A stretch of 50,035 bases of DNA, taken from positions 1-50,035 of the forward strand of contig CAYOXX010000013.1 of the NCBI GenBank assembly GCA_964408025.1. The letters are read 5' to 3'. The stretch is from CAYOXX01 sp964408025. Its GTDB lineage: Bacteria > Acidobacteriota > DATKUA01. The notes beneath the pieces are model-generated. The model was not told where the DNA came from and ran no database searches. It was given only the letters and a program-made list of their open reading frames with translations. Below, piece after piece: positions 18,528-27,163 of this stretch; position 1 is the stretch's first letter, and each line of letters opens with the position of its first letter. A program made the position numbers and the translations under genes.

Positions 18528-20752
18528 GACCTTCAAAGTTGGATGCTTGGAACCTGCTCAGTCCCGAGCTCCAGCAATATCTAATCGGAAAGGGATGGAA
18601 ACAGCTTACTGAAATACAAGAAAAAGCAATTCCAGAAATTTTAAATGGGAATAACACAATTTTGATTGCGCCAACGGCAGGTGGTAAAACCGAAGCTGCG
18701 GTTTTACCGATGCTCCAAAAAGTACGCAAGCAGAGAGATGCGCTCAAAGATTTTGGAATCCTAGGCCTTTTTCTTGCCCCCACGAAAGCCCTTCTTAACG
18801 ATCTGGAACCAAGAGTTCATTCAATTGTAAAGGCTATCGGACTTAACTGCTTTAAATGGCATGGCGACGTCTCAAGGGCAAAGAAGCTAGGTCAAAAGAA
18901 AGATCCTCCCGATATCCTTTTAACCACGCCGGAATCTTTAGAAGGTATATTCGTTAGCGAGCATATCCCTCATAAGGAGTGGTTTGCCCAACTTTGCATC
19001 TGCATTGTTGATGAAGCACACAATTTCCTCGGTGGGTGGAGGGGTGTGCAACTGATATCGCTACTGGAGCGTATAAATGAATTTAGCACTGAAGATCTCC
19101 AGCGCGTTGCTTTATCTGCAACTGTTGGTAATCCAGAGGAATTGATGAAATGGATTTCTGGTAGCAGTGAGAGAAGCATTTCAGTTGTGTCAGTTCATCG
19201 CCGTTGGCAGGGGGAAATGATCGAGAAAGAAATCACGGCGCAACTTTTTTCAAAAATAGATAATCGCGATATGCTAGATTATTTAGCAAAAAAGTCGGCA
19301 GGTAAAAAGAACATCACATTTTGTAATTCTCGCCGTGCCTGCGAAGAACTTGGACAGCACTATCAGAGAAGAAAGCTAAATACCCATGTTCACCACTCAT
19401 CCGTTTCAAAAGGTTTTAGGGAATGTGCTGAAGCGGAGATGAAATACACGGACAAGCCAGTTTCGATCGTAGCAACGAGCACACTAGAGCTAGGGATTGA
19501 TATAGGAAAGCTGGATAGCATCTCGCAGTGGGGTACATGCAGATCGACCGCCTCCTTTTTACAGCGTTTGGGGCGAACAGGACGTCAACCGGGTCGCCCT
19601 CAGGTATTTTCTGCAGCGTGTGACAATAGTAATGAATTCCTCATTCTACTAGCGATGATGAATTTGGCGGAAAGAGGTCAGGTTGAAAGAGTAATCCCCG
19701 GGAGAAAACTATATCACTTATTGGTTCAGCAGTGGGCGGCCATATGTCTCGCAGATTACGGTCTCGACGAGAATGATGCATTGCGACTTGTAAGAATACA
19801 TCCGCTTTTTAATGATATTTCAGTTGATGAGGCGCTAGCTCTCTTGAAGAATATGGAAATCGAGGATTATTTCCATAGTGAGCGTAATAAGTATTACATT
19901 GGTAAAAAACTGGAAAGAACCTTTGGGAAAAAGCACTATATGGATCTCATCGTAGTGTTCGATTCACCTGTATTGTATTCCGTCCTTTACGGCAGGCAAG
20001 AGGTCGGATCTGTTTCCGCCTCTTTCATTAACGGCTTGGCAGCCGATACCGCATTCACATTGGCGGGAAGAACATGGATTGAGAAAAAGATCGATCCTTT
20101 ACGCCTTCGGGTTCTTGTTGAACCTCTAAAGGTACGCTCTCGGGCACCAATATGGGACTCGTTTGGTTTTGGCGGGATCAGCTTTATTGTTGCTCAAGAA
20201 GTAGCTAATATCCTTTCTTCCGATAATTCTATGCCATGGATAAAAGATCAGAACAGTACAGAAGCTTTGGGAAAAATACGTTGTGAATATCAGTCTTGTC
20301 CGCCGATGCCAATGCAGGCTGAGCTTTTCTTCAAACCTCCTCATAGATATATTTTAAGAACATTTTTTGGCGACGCAGCTAATTCTGCCATTTCTCATTT
20401 GTTGGCTGCTTTGGGATATGTACGAAATCGCATTTCATACCAAGGAATTATATTCGATGCTTGTAATAAGGAACCAGCTACCGTCATCAACGAAATTAAT
20501 GAGCAATTCTCGGAAGTAATGAATGCTGATGATCCCGTGGCGTATGGGCTTGAGCTCAACGTAGATGTAAAGCACTATAAATTCTCTAAGTTTGCAGATA
20601 TGCTACCTCTTGAGATGATCAGCAAATCTCTGGTCGCGAACCGCTCAAATTTTGTTGAGCTTGCAGAAATTCTTAAAAGAATATCATTCCAAGAAATTAG
20701 TGCAATTGAAAGCAAGGCTGAAAACATCCTGATAGCTTCAAATGTAAAATAA
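18524..20752 (+). CDS. brxHI: BrxHI-like (Lhr-type) superfamily 2 helicase
   Basis: A 742-residue SF2 helicase. It has a Q-motif-like LTEIQEKAIP, motif I PTAGGKT (50-56), Ia LAPTKAL, II DEAH (163-166), III SAT (198-200), V VATSTLELGIDIG (316-328) and VI QRLGRTGR (347-354). Motifs V and VI are typical of Lhr-like helicases, and the long C-terminal part (about 390-742) fits the BrxHI architecture. It follows the BrxD-like gene with an ATGA overlap. It should be an ATP-driven DNA or RNA translocase, probably an effector or processing arm of the cassette. AT-rich, like its two partners. Confidence 0.87.
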   Translation: MRPSKLDAWNLLSPELQQYLIGKGWKQLTEIQEKAIPEILNGNNTILIAPTAGGKTEAAVLPMLQKVRKQRDALKDFGILGLFLAPTKALLNDLEPRVHSIVKAIGLNCFKWHGDVSRAKKLGQKKDPPDILLTTPESLEGIFVSEHIPHKEWFAQLCICIVDEAHNFLGGWRGVQLISLLERINEFSTEDLQRVALSATVGNPEELMKWISGSSERSISVVSVHRRWQGEMIEKEITAQLFSKIDNRDMLDYLAKKSAGKKNITFCNSRRACEELGQHYQRRKLNTHVHHSSVSKGFRECAEAEMKYTDKPVSIVATSTLELGIDIGKLDSISQWGTCRSTASFLQRLGRTGRQPGRPQVFSAACDNSNEFLILLAMMNLAERGQVERVIPGRKLYHLLVQQWAAICLADYGLDENDALRLVRIHPLFNDISVDEALALLKNMEIEDYFHSERNKYYIGKKLERTFGKKHYMDLIVVFDSPVLYSVLYGRQEVGSVSASFINGLAADTAFTLAGRTWIEKKIDPLRLRVLVEPLKVRSRAPIWDSFGFGGISFIVAQEVANILSSDNSMPWIKDQNSTEALGKIRCEYQSCPPMPMQAELFFKPPHRYILRTFFGDAANSAISHLLAALGYVRNRISYQGIIFDACNKEPATVINEINEQFSEVMNADDPVAYGLELNVDVKHYKFSKFADMLPLEMISKSLVANRSNFVELAEILKRISFQEISAIESKAENILIASNVK

Positions 20753-20880
20753 ATGCTTTAATGCAAAACTTGTTTACTAGCGTTTTGAAAAGGACTCAAT
20801 GCACTATGAACACACGAGCTGCAAGTTATGATTCATTTGTTCGCTTGTTTAATAGTATCGAGAAAGTATGATGGATTAAA

Positions 20881-20941
20881 ATCTCTCGCGAGTGACATGT
20901 GGAGTTGGAAGTTCGCGCCGGTCGGCTGCTACGCGGATTGT
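20881..20941. repeat. Direct repeat copy 2 (right edge of cassette A)
   Basis: It resembles the DNA flanking tRNA-Ser at 24891-24951 and runs into the N gap. It closes the AT-rich cassette A whose left side is marked by copy 1. Confidence 0.75.
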
Positions 20942-21041
20942 NNNNNNNNNNNNNNNNNNNNNNNNNNNNNNNNNNNNNNNNNNNNNNNNNNNNNNNNNNN
21001 NNNNNNNNNNNNNNNNNNNNNNNNNNNNNNNNNNNNNNNNN
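20942..21041. other. Assembly gap (100 N)
   Basis: Exactly 100 N. The 55 bases before it (20887-20941) and the 55 after it (21042-21096) are identical. That is what two contigs sharing a terminal 55-mer would give, so the true gap may be zero or even negative. Any frame crossing it is meaningless. Confidence 0.95.
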
Positions 21042-21121
21042 CGCGAGTGACATGTGGAGTTGGAAGTTCGCGCCGGTCGGCTGCTACGCGGATTGTTGCT
21101 TACTTGTAAAGTAAGTGGCGG
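21042..21121. repeat. Direct repeat copy 3 (left edge of cassette B, includes tRNA 3'-end bases)
   Basis: 80 bases that match 24897-24976 at 75 positions without gaps. The identity ends in TGGCGG, the last six bases of the tRNA-Ser gene as read on this strand (CCA end, discriminator and two acceptor-stem bases). It looks like a displaced tRNA-end/downstream segment, as left by integration at a tRNA gene. Confidence 0.8.
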
Positions 21122-21400
21122 TGGGGAAGGGAGTCTCCGCTAGAAATTTTAACTAGAGCGAACTATATTGACAGTTAGGCCCTGAATCGCGCTACTTCAG
21201 CTAGTCGGCGCGCAAGGATTTCCCGTGTTAATTTTTTCACTGGATTGTGGGACGCATTACAGTATACTCTAAAGTTGCCTCGCAAAATGAAAGCCTGGCT
21301 TGGGGGGACGTATCCGCGAGATAATTAGATAATCAATTCAGTGTATATCCGATTTCCTCAATGCCGGTTTAATATTTAACAAATAAATCTGGAGGGCTTT

Positions 21401-22027
21401 ATGAGCAAAGATCCCGATGAAAAGAAATCGCAAGTGCCTCGGGGGATGAACCGGAGGAGTTTCCTGACATCGTTGGGCGCCGGAGCGGTTGCAGCCGCTT
21501 CGGTGGGAGGCGCGCAGGCAGCGTCACAAGAGATCAGGGCTGCGGGAGAAACCACTACCATAACCCTTAACATCAACGGAAGGCGTCGGCGGATTCTGGT
21601 AGAACCGTGCTGGACGCTTCTATTCGTGCTCCGAGATATTTTGGGCTTGACGGGGACCAAGGATGGTTGCGAGCGAGGCGAGTGCGGCGCCTGCACTGTA
21701 CTCATCGACGATGAACCGCGTTATGCCTGCATGACCCTCGCGGTGGAAGCTGAGGGTCACGAGATCACCACTGTCGAGGGCCTGATGAACGGCGAGGCCC
21801 TCGGCCCCGTGCAGCAGGCATTTGCGGAAGAGGATGGTTTCCAGTGCGGCTTCTGCGCGCCCGGTCAGATCATGGCCGTAGAGGGACTATTGCGCCGGAA
21901 TCCCGAGCCCACCATCGATGAAATTCGCGTCGGTGTGAGCGGCAACATTTGTCGTTGCGGAGCTTACAAACACATCTTTAACTCGGCTGAGAGAGCGGCA
22001 GAGTTAAAGCGCGAGATGGGGGGATAA
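21401..22027 (+). CDS. Molybdenum hydroxylase [2Fe-2S] subunit with Tat signal
   Basis: 208 residues. A twin-arginine signal (NRRSFLTSLGAGAVAAASVGG, 17-37) sends the folded protein to the periplasm. The plant-type [2Fe-2S] ligands are Cys90, 95, 98 and 110. The second helical cluster has Cys149, 152, 184 and 186 (CGFC and CRC), as in xanthine dehydrogenase/aldehyde oxidoreductase small subunits. It passes electrons from the molybdenum subunit encoded 3 bases downstream. No FAD subunit gene is present, which recalls isoquinoline-oxidoreductase or PaoA-like enzymes; the acceptor is unknown. Confidence 0.92.
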   Translation: MSKDPDEKKSQVPRGMNRRSFLTSLGAGAVAAASVGGAQAASQEIRAAGETTTITLNINGRRRRILVEPCWTLLFVLRDILGLTGTKDGCERGECGACTVLIDDEPRYACMTLAVEAEGHEITTVEGLMNGEALGPVQQAFAEEDGFQCGFCAPGQIMAVEGLLRRNPEPTIDEIRVGVSGNICRCGAYKHIFNSAERAAELKREMGG

Positions 22028-22030
22028 GTC

Positions 22031-24358
22031 ATGAGCGAAGAGCAAGGCAGAAGCGGGCGGTTCTTCTTCGAACGAGTTTTCGCGCCCGAGACTCCCATCC
22101 CGACGGAGGACATAGGGCCCTGGGAAGGCGAGACCAGGATTGTTGGCAAGGATTTGCCAAGAACTGATGCCTACGAGCGTGTATCCGGCATGGCCCAGTT
22201 CACTCACGACGTTTTTCTTCCCGACATGCTATATGCGGCGATCCTTCGTTGTCCCCATCCCCACGCCATGGTGAGGAGCGTGGACACCAGTGCTGCGGAG
22301 ACGATGCCGGGTGTGCGCGCGGTCCTCACAGCGGATTCTCCCGGGACCGACATCTCTTGGCCCCACACTCCGTGGTTAGCAACAGTGCCCAAGCAGTCCA
22401 TGCTGTTCGACAACCACTGTAGATATGTGGGTGAAGAGGTTGCTGCTGTCGCTGCCGATACGCCCCAGCAAGCCCGGGATGCCTTGAAGGCTATCGAGGT
22501 CGATTATGAAGTGCTGCCCTTTGTTACCGACGAAGAATCAGCACTGCGAGCGGACGCCCCGAATATCCACGAAAGTGGAAATGTGACTGACCCTCCATAT
22601 CCCCTAATCAGAAGAGGGGATGTTGAAGCCGGATTCGCCGAGGCCGATATTGTTTTGGAGGAAACCTTTACAACGAGCGTTCAGTTTCACGCGACGATGG
22701 AGACTCATGGATCAGTAGTCAAATGGGATGACGATAAGCTGACAATTTGGGAATCCACGCAAGGTGTGTTCGATAGCGTAATGCAACCTGCGGCAGATGC
22801 TCTCCAGATACCCCTGAACAAGATTCGGGTCATCTGCAAATACATGGGAGGAGCATTCGGCTCCAAAGCTCAACTGGAAAAACACACGGTCATAGCAGCC
22901 TTGTTATCACGTCAAACGGCACGTCCTGTGAGGGCTATTCTTACTCGAGAGGAGGAATTCTTATGTGCCGGCTATCGCCCTAATGCCAAATTGACTTTAA
23001 GGGCCGGGGTTAAACGCGACGGCACACTGACGGCCCTTCATCTTAAGGGTACGGGAAGCCCGGGCGCGTACTACGAATGGACAGACGTAGGGTTTCTGAT
23101 CGCCGATCTATATAGATGCCCTAACATCCTGACTGAGGAAACCACCTATTACATCAACGCAGGAACGGCTCGGCCGATGCGCGCTCCGGGATTTGTGCAG
23201 GGTTCCTGGGCCCTCGAGCAGATGATGGATATGCTGGCGGAAGAGCTGGATATGGATCCAGTAGAGTTACGCCTGAAGAATATCGCCGACATGAGTCAAA
23301 CGTTTAATGCGCCATTTACGAGCAACGGTTTGAGAGAGTGTCTCACCGAGGGCGCGGAACAGTTCGGTTGGGAGGAAGCAAGAGCCAGAAACAATGAAAA
23401 TGGGCACATCCGTCGCGGCGTCGGCGTAGCTTCCGCATTTTGGGGAGGGGCTGGCGGACCGCCGGTCACCGCTATTGTCAGGATGTTAGTGGATGGCAGT
23501 GTCGTAATCCGCACCGGAGCCATGGACATCGGGACCGGCACTAAAACCGTCGCCTGTATGACCGCTGCTGAAGAACTGAACATGCCTCTCGAAAGGATCA
23601 GGATAGAAAACGCCGACACCGACAATACTCCTTTTTGCTACATGAGTGGCGGAAGCCGGACTCTCCCCGGCCTCATTCCTGCGGTGAGGAGAGGGGCATA
23701 TCTGGTAAAGCAGCAGCTGTTCGACTGGGCGGCTGAGGAGCTCGGTGTTCCCGCGGAAGGTCTTGAGTTAGAAGACAATAATGTCGTCAGTCGCTCCAAT
23801 CCGGAGGAGAGGAAATCCATTACCGAACTGATTAGCGGCCACCAGCAATGGGACATAGTGGGTGTCGGATACCGCGCACCAAATCCAGAAGGTAAGATAA
23901 TCCGAACGTTCGCCGTCCACTTCGCCGAGGTTGAGGTGAACACTCGGACCGGCGAAATCAGGGTGGTTCGCATGCTAGGTGCCAACGAGAGCGGCCGCGT
24001 GATCAACCGCAAGACCTTCGACAACCAGGTCTTCGGCGGCATGACTCAAGGACTTGGCTACGCCCTTACAGAACAACGAGTATTAGACCATCAGACGGGC
24101 AAACTGTGCACTGTAAACTGTCACGACTACAAGGTCCCCACGGCGCTGGACGCTCCGGTGGACCACGAAGTAGTGGCTGTAGACCCGCACGACACCGAGT
24201 GCAACATAGTGGGCTGCAAGGGCCTCGGCGAGCCGGCAACGATCCCGACAGCCTCGGCCATCGCAAACGCCATTTACAACGCCACCGGCGTGCGGTTTAC
24301 CGACGGGCCTGTGGACCCTCGTCGTCTCCTGGAGCTGCTTGAAGAAAGGGAGGCTTGA
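22031..24358 (+). CDS. Molybdenum hydroxylase large (Moco-binding) subunit
   Basis: A 775-residue xanthine dehydrogenase-family catalytic subunit. The hammerhead domain covers about 45-165 (SGMAQFTHDVFLPDMLYAAILRCPHPHA). The cofactor loop GGAFGSK is at 273-279. The conserved base for hydroxylation is Glu734 in GLGEPA. It has no signal peptide of its own and probably travels with the Tat-tagged small subunit. It hydroxylates an aldehyde or N-heterocycle using water; the substrate cannot be told. It lies between repeat copies 3 and 4 beside tRNA-Ser. No cofactor-maturation chaperone (XdhC-like) is seen nearby. Confidence 0.92.
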   Translation: MSEEQGRSGRFFFERVFAPETPIPTEDIGPWEGETRIVGKDLPRTDAYERVSGMAQFTHDVFLPDMLYAAILRCPHPHAMVRSVDTSAAETMPGVRAVLTADSPGTDISWPHTPWLATVPKQSMLFDNHCRYVGEEVAAVAADTPQQARDALKAIEVDYEVLPFVTDEESALRADAPNIHESGNVTDPPYPLIRRGDVEAGFAEADIVLEETFTTSVQFHATMETHGSVVKWDDDKLTIWESTQGVFDSVMQPAADALQIPLNKIRVICKYMGGAFGSKAQLEKHTVIAALLSRQTARPVRAILTREEEFLCAGYRPNAKLTLRAGVKRDGTLTALHLKGTGSPGAYYEWTDVGFLIADLYRCPNILTEETTYYINAGTARPMRAPGFVQGSWALEQMMDMLAEELDMDPVELRLKNIADMSQTFNAPFTSNGLRECLTEGAEQFGWEEARARNNENGHIRRGVGVASAFWGGAGGPPVTAIVRMLVDGSVVIRTGAMDIGTGTKTVACMTAAEELNMPLERIRIENADTDNTPFCYMSGGSRTLPGLIPAVRRGAYLVKQQLFDWAAEELGVPAEGLELEDNNVVSRSNPEERKSITELISGHQQWDIVGVGYRAPNPEGKIIRTFAVHFAEVEVNTRTGEIRVVRMLGANESGRVINRKTFDNQVFGGMTQGLGYALTEQRVLDHQTGKLCTVNCHDYKVPTALDAPVDHEVVAVDPHDTECNIVGCKGLGEPATIPTASAIANAIYNATGVRFTDGPVDPRRLLELLEEREA

Positions 24359-24764
24359 TAAGCCACAATAAAGAGACGCCACTTTCGTTGAAGCCGACTC
24401 GGCCAACGAGGCCAAATGGGAATTGAGCGCCGGGGAAGCGAAGTTGCCCACTACCGGGGTCGCGGATCTTCAGGGTTGCCTATGTGAAGAGGTATTCGAT
24501 ATAGAGTAGGTAGTGAGCATAAGCGCACCCCCTAAGCTGCGGGACTTCTCCTAACCCGAAGAATTCATGACTTTTTCCCGGTGAATGCTGTAAACGTCTG
24601 ACCAAATTGGGATTAACTCAAAACTGTCGGGTATTGAAATCATACTGTCTGCAAGCGGCGAGGCTATTTTCCCGCAGGTTGCGGCGCGGACTTTTCCGGT
24701 CCCGCGAGCATGACTGGCCCTGCCCAGGGCGGGCGAGCTTAGGTCCTGGCGCAGTAAAGTAGCT

Positions 24765-24799
24765 GCGACCTGAACTTGTCAGCCTTTGGCTGAGGTCGC
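24765..24799. repeat. REP-like palindromic element, copy 1
   Basis: On the minus strand it reads outer arm GCGACCT, then CAGCC-AAA-GGCTG, then ACAAGTTC, then outer arm AGGTCGC. The same inner part recurs at 45209-45239 (with a different outer stem) and, degenerate, at 49264-49294. Confidence 0.65.
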
Positions 24800-24802
24800 C
24801 TA

Positions 24803-24820
24803 GTCGGGCTGAAGCCCGAC
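24803..24820. repeat. Short perfect hairpin
   Basis: GTCGGGCT and AGCCCGAC form an 8-bp stem around two bases. It sits 3 bases from the REP-like element and may be part of the same intergenic mosaic. Confidence 0.55.
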
Positions 24821-24890
24821 GCTACCGAATCCTGCTACGCGAGTGAGGGCACAGGCACTGTGCTGGCGGGAGGGATGCGGCGCGTCGAAC

Positions 24891-25060
<170 letters not shown>

Positions 25061-25124
25061 GCTGAGGGACCGTCTCGGGGCTGCGTTAACAATCTAGAGT
25101 CGGCCGGGCGTAAAGTCAACCAAC

Positions 25125-25478
25125 TCAGCCGGGCGGCCAGCGCATGGCTCGCCCGCCGAGCAGGTGCAGGTGTATGTGGAAGACGCTCTGGCCGGCCCGC
25201 TCGCCGCTGTTGAGCACCAGCCGGTATCCGTCGCCGACCAGGCCGCGCTCGGCCGCCAGGGCCTGCGCGGCGCGGAACAGTGCCGCCAGGTAGCCGTCGT
25301 GCTCCGGCCCCAGGTCTTCAACGGTTGCGATGTGGTCCTTGGGTACGATCAGCAGGTGTACCGGCGCCTGCGGGTTGATGTCCTCGAAGGCGAGCGTCAG
25401 CTCGTCCTCGCGCACGATCGCGGACGGTATCTCCCTGCGGATAATCTTGCAGAAGAGGCAGTCGTCGACCAGGGCCAT
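25125..25478 (-). CDS. HIT family nucleotide-binding hydrolase
   Basis: 117 residues, typical HINT-branch length. It begins DDCLFCKIIRREIPS and ends in the catalytic triad HIHLHLLGG (101-109) and WPPG. Such proteins hydrolyse purine nucleoside phosphoramidates. The start is ATG 25478 with AAGGAGG upstream. It lies 20 bases after the GNAT gene and is probably co-transcribed. Confidence 0.93.
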   Translation of the reverse strand: MALVDDCLFCKIIRREIPSAIVREDELTLAFEDINPQAPVHLLIVPKDHIATVEDLGPEHDGYLAALFRAAQALAAERGLVGDGYRLVLNSGERAGQSVFHIHLHLLGGRAMRWPPG

Positions 25479-25498
25479 CGGCAAACCTCCTTCCTTGA

Positions 25499-26497
25499 CT
25501 AGATTGGGCGCGGCGTGCCCTCCTCGCCACCCCGCGGCCGCAGCCACAGGTAAGCGTCGAACGGCAGGATGTCGGCGAAGCCAAAACGCAGGTACCAGTC
25601 GTAGGCCCTTCGGTTCTCCTCGGTTACGGTCAGCGACACGCTGTGGTAGCCGGCCTTGCGGAAGCGCCGCAGGCTTTCGGCGACCAGGAAGGTGCCGAAG
25701 CCCCGCCCCTGGGCCTCTGGGGCGACTGAGATCTGCGGCAGGTGCCCGACCGCGTCCGAGAGCTGTGTGGCGATCACGACCCCGACCATCTCGCCTTCGG
25801 GCCCGAAGCCCACGGTGGACATGGTAGGCAGGAAGCGTCCGCAGCCGGCGCGCCTAACCAGGTTGGCCACGAATTCCCGGCACCTGTCGGCGCGCCCGAA
25901 GCTGGAGGAGAAGTAGGCGTCGACGCCGCCGCGGTAGCCCTCGAAAACCACGCGCGAGGCCTCGCCGATTTTGTCGTTGTCCCAGTGCCGCAGCTCGAGG
26001 CCATCCGGCGCCTCGCGCACGTCGTCCCGCGAGTTGAGTTCGAGGCTGAGGAAGTGCCGTCGGAAAATCTCGAACCCGGCCTCGCCGAGGGCATCCGCGA
26101 CGTCGGCCCCGGAAAAGATCAGCAGCTGCGCCTCGATCCGGCGCACCCCCGGAGTCGCCTGCAAGGCCTCGGCAGCCGCCGCCGCCAGCCGGCCCTCGAG
26201 GCCGTCGCCCCAGCGCTCGCGCGCCACGTAGACGTTGCCCACGATGCCCCGGTCGCCTTCCAGCACGATGTAGAGGTAGCCCTGGGCGCGGCTGCCCTCG
26301 AAAACGGCGAACCCGGGCAGCATATGCCGCTTGATGTAGCCCCGCAGGAAAGACTGCGTGGGACGGTAATCCCAACCCAACCTCTCCAGCCACAGCTCCG
26401 CCTCCTCCCCCATCAGCGCGTCGAGCGCCCTCGGGTCGACCTTGCGCAGGTCTGCTATGTCCAGGTCCATGGCTTGCGGATCCCCGTTGAGCGGCAT
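25499..26497 (-). CDS. GNAT-type N-acetyltransferase, probably two tandem domains
   Basis: 332 residues. The C-terminal half has a clear acetyl-CoA motif A (ISVAPEAQGRGFGTFLV) and a motif-B-like SVSLTVTEENRRAYDWYLRFGF, as in GNAT enzymes. The N-terminal half (about 60-165, with GYLYIVLEGDRGIVGNVYVARERWGDGL) looks like a second, degenerate GNAT domain. ATG 26497 is the longest start; ATG 26470 (MDLDIADL) is a reasonable alternative. Substrate unknown. Confidence 0.82.
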   Translation of the reverse strand: MPLNGDPQAMDLDIADLRKVDPRALDALMGEEAELWLERLGWDYRPTQSFLRGYIKRHMLPGFAVFEGSRAQGYLYIVLEGDRGIVGNVYVARERWGDGLEGRLAAAAAEALQATPGVRRIEAQLLIFSGADVADALGEAGFEIFRRHFLSLELNSRDDVREAPDGLELRHWDNDKIGEASRVVFEGYRGGVDAYFSSSFGRADRCREFVANLVRRAGCGRFLPTMSTVGFGPEGEMVGVVIATQLSDAVGHLPQISVAPEAQGRGFGTFLVAESLRRFRKAGYHSVSLTVTEENRRAYDWYLRFGFADILPFDAYLWLRPRGGEEGTPRPI

Positions 26498-26584
26498 GTT
26501 ACCATTGGCCGCGCCGAGCCCACAACGAGCGCTGTGTCAACCAATCTTTCGCGGTCGTGGTCAAAGTCAACAGCGGGGGAAGAG

Positions 26585-27163
26585 ATGGAAATCGGGGAGG
26601 TGCTGGAGCGTCAACTCGTAGGCAGGGCCAGGTCGGGCGACGACGAAGCGTTCCGCGAGCTGGTCGAGGCCAACCACCGCCGGGTCTACGCCCTAGCCCT
26701 CCGTTACACGCGACGGCACGAGGAGGCCGATGAGATCGCACAGGAAACATTCATCAGGGCGCACCGGGCTCTGGGCCGCTTCCGCGGCCAGGCCGGCTTC
26801 GGCACCTGGCTCTACCGCATCGCGGTCAACTGCTGCCTCAGCCGACGCCGCCGCACGGCGCGCCGGCCGCGTACCGAGAGCCTGGATGGCGAAGGAGTCC
26901 GCCCTCCCGAGGACGAAAATCCGTCGCCGGAGCGGAAGGCTATCGGATCGCAAACCCGCCGGCTCGTCGACCGCGCCCTGGACGGCCTCAGCCGGCAGCA
27001 GAGGATGATCTTCGTGATGAGGTTCCTCAAGCAGCACACACTGGCCGAGATCGCCGAGGCGCTCGGTTGCGCCGAGGGGACCGTGAAGAAACAGCTGTTC
27101 CGGGCCACTGCAAGCGTGCGCCGCACCCTGGCGCCGCTGCTCGGCCGGGAGGTTGCAGGATGA
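26585..27163 (+). CDS. ECF-type RNA polymerase sigma factor
   Basis: 192 residues. Region 2 is at about 20-90 (AFRELVEANHRRVYALALRYTRR, EIAQETFIRAHRAL, FGTWLYRIAVN). Region 4 is at about 135-185 with an HTH (HTLAEIAEALGCAEGTVKKQLFRA). There is no region 3. The start ATG 26585 follows GGGGGAAGAG. The stop overlaps the next gene in ATGA, which encodes a membrane anti-sigma, so release of this factor is probably set by an envelope signal. Confidence 0.93.
   Translation: MEIGEVLERQLVGRARSGDDEAFRELVEANHRRVYALALRYTRRHEEADEIAQETFIRAHRALGRFRGQAGFGTWLYRIAVNCCLSRRRRTARRPRTESLDGEGVRPPEDENPSPERKAIGSQTRRLVDRALDGLSRQQRMIFVMRFLKQHTLAEIAEALGCAEGTVKKQLFRATASVRRTLAPLLGREVAG

Larger units (their letters stand above)
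20753..21400. other. Intergenic junction between cassettes A and B
   Basis: Apart from the two repeat copies and the N gap, 20753-20880 is AT-rich tail of cassette A with no gene, and 21122-21400 is spacer before the molybdenum hydroxylase genes. A TATACT at 21263-21268 could be a -10, but no good -35 is in range. TTGACA at 21168-21173 lacks a matching -10. The ribosome site TGGAGGG precedes ATG 21401. Confidence 0.6.

Noticed and set aside
20828..21114. Open frames running across the N gap
   Set aside because: The frames are created by unknown bases and by the duplicated 55-mer; no real coding signal.
25742..26584. Upstream extension of the sigma factor gene by 281 codons
   Set aside because: It runs antisense through the GNAT gene, and sigma similarity and the ribosome site begin at ATG 26585.
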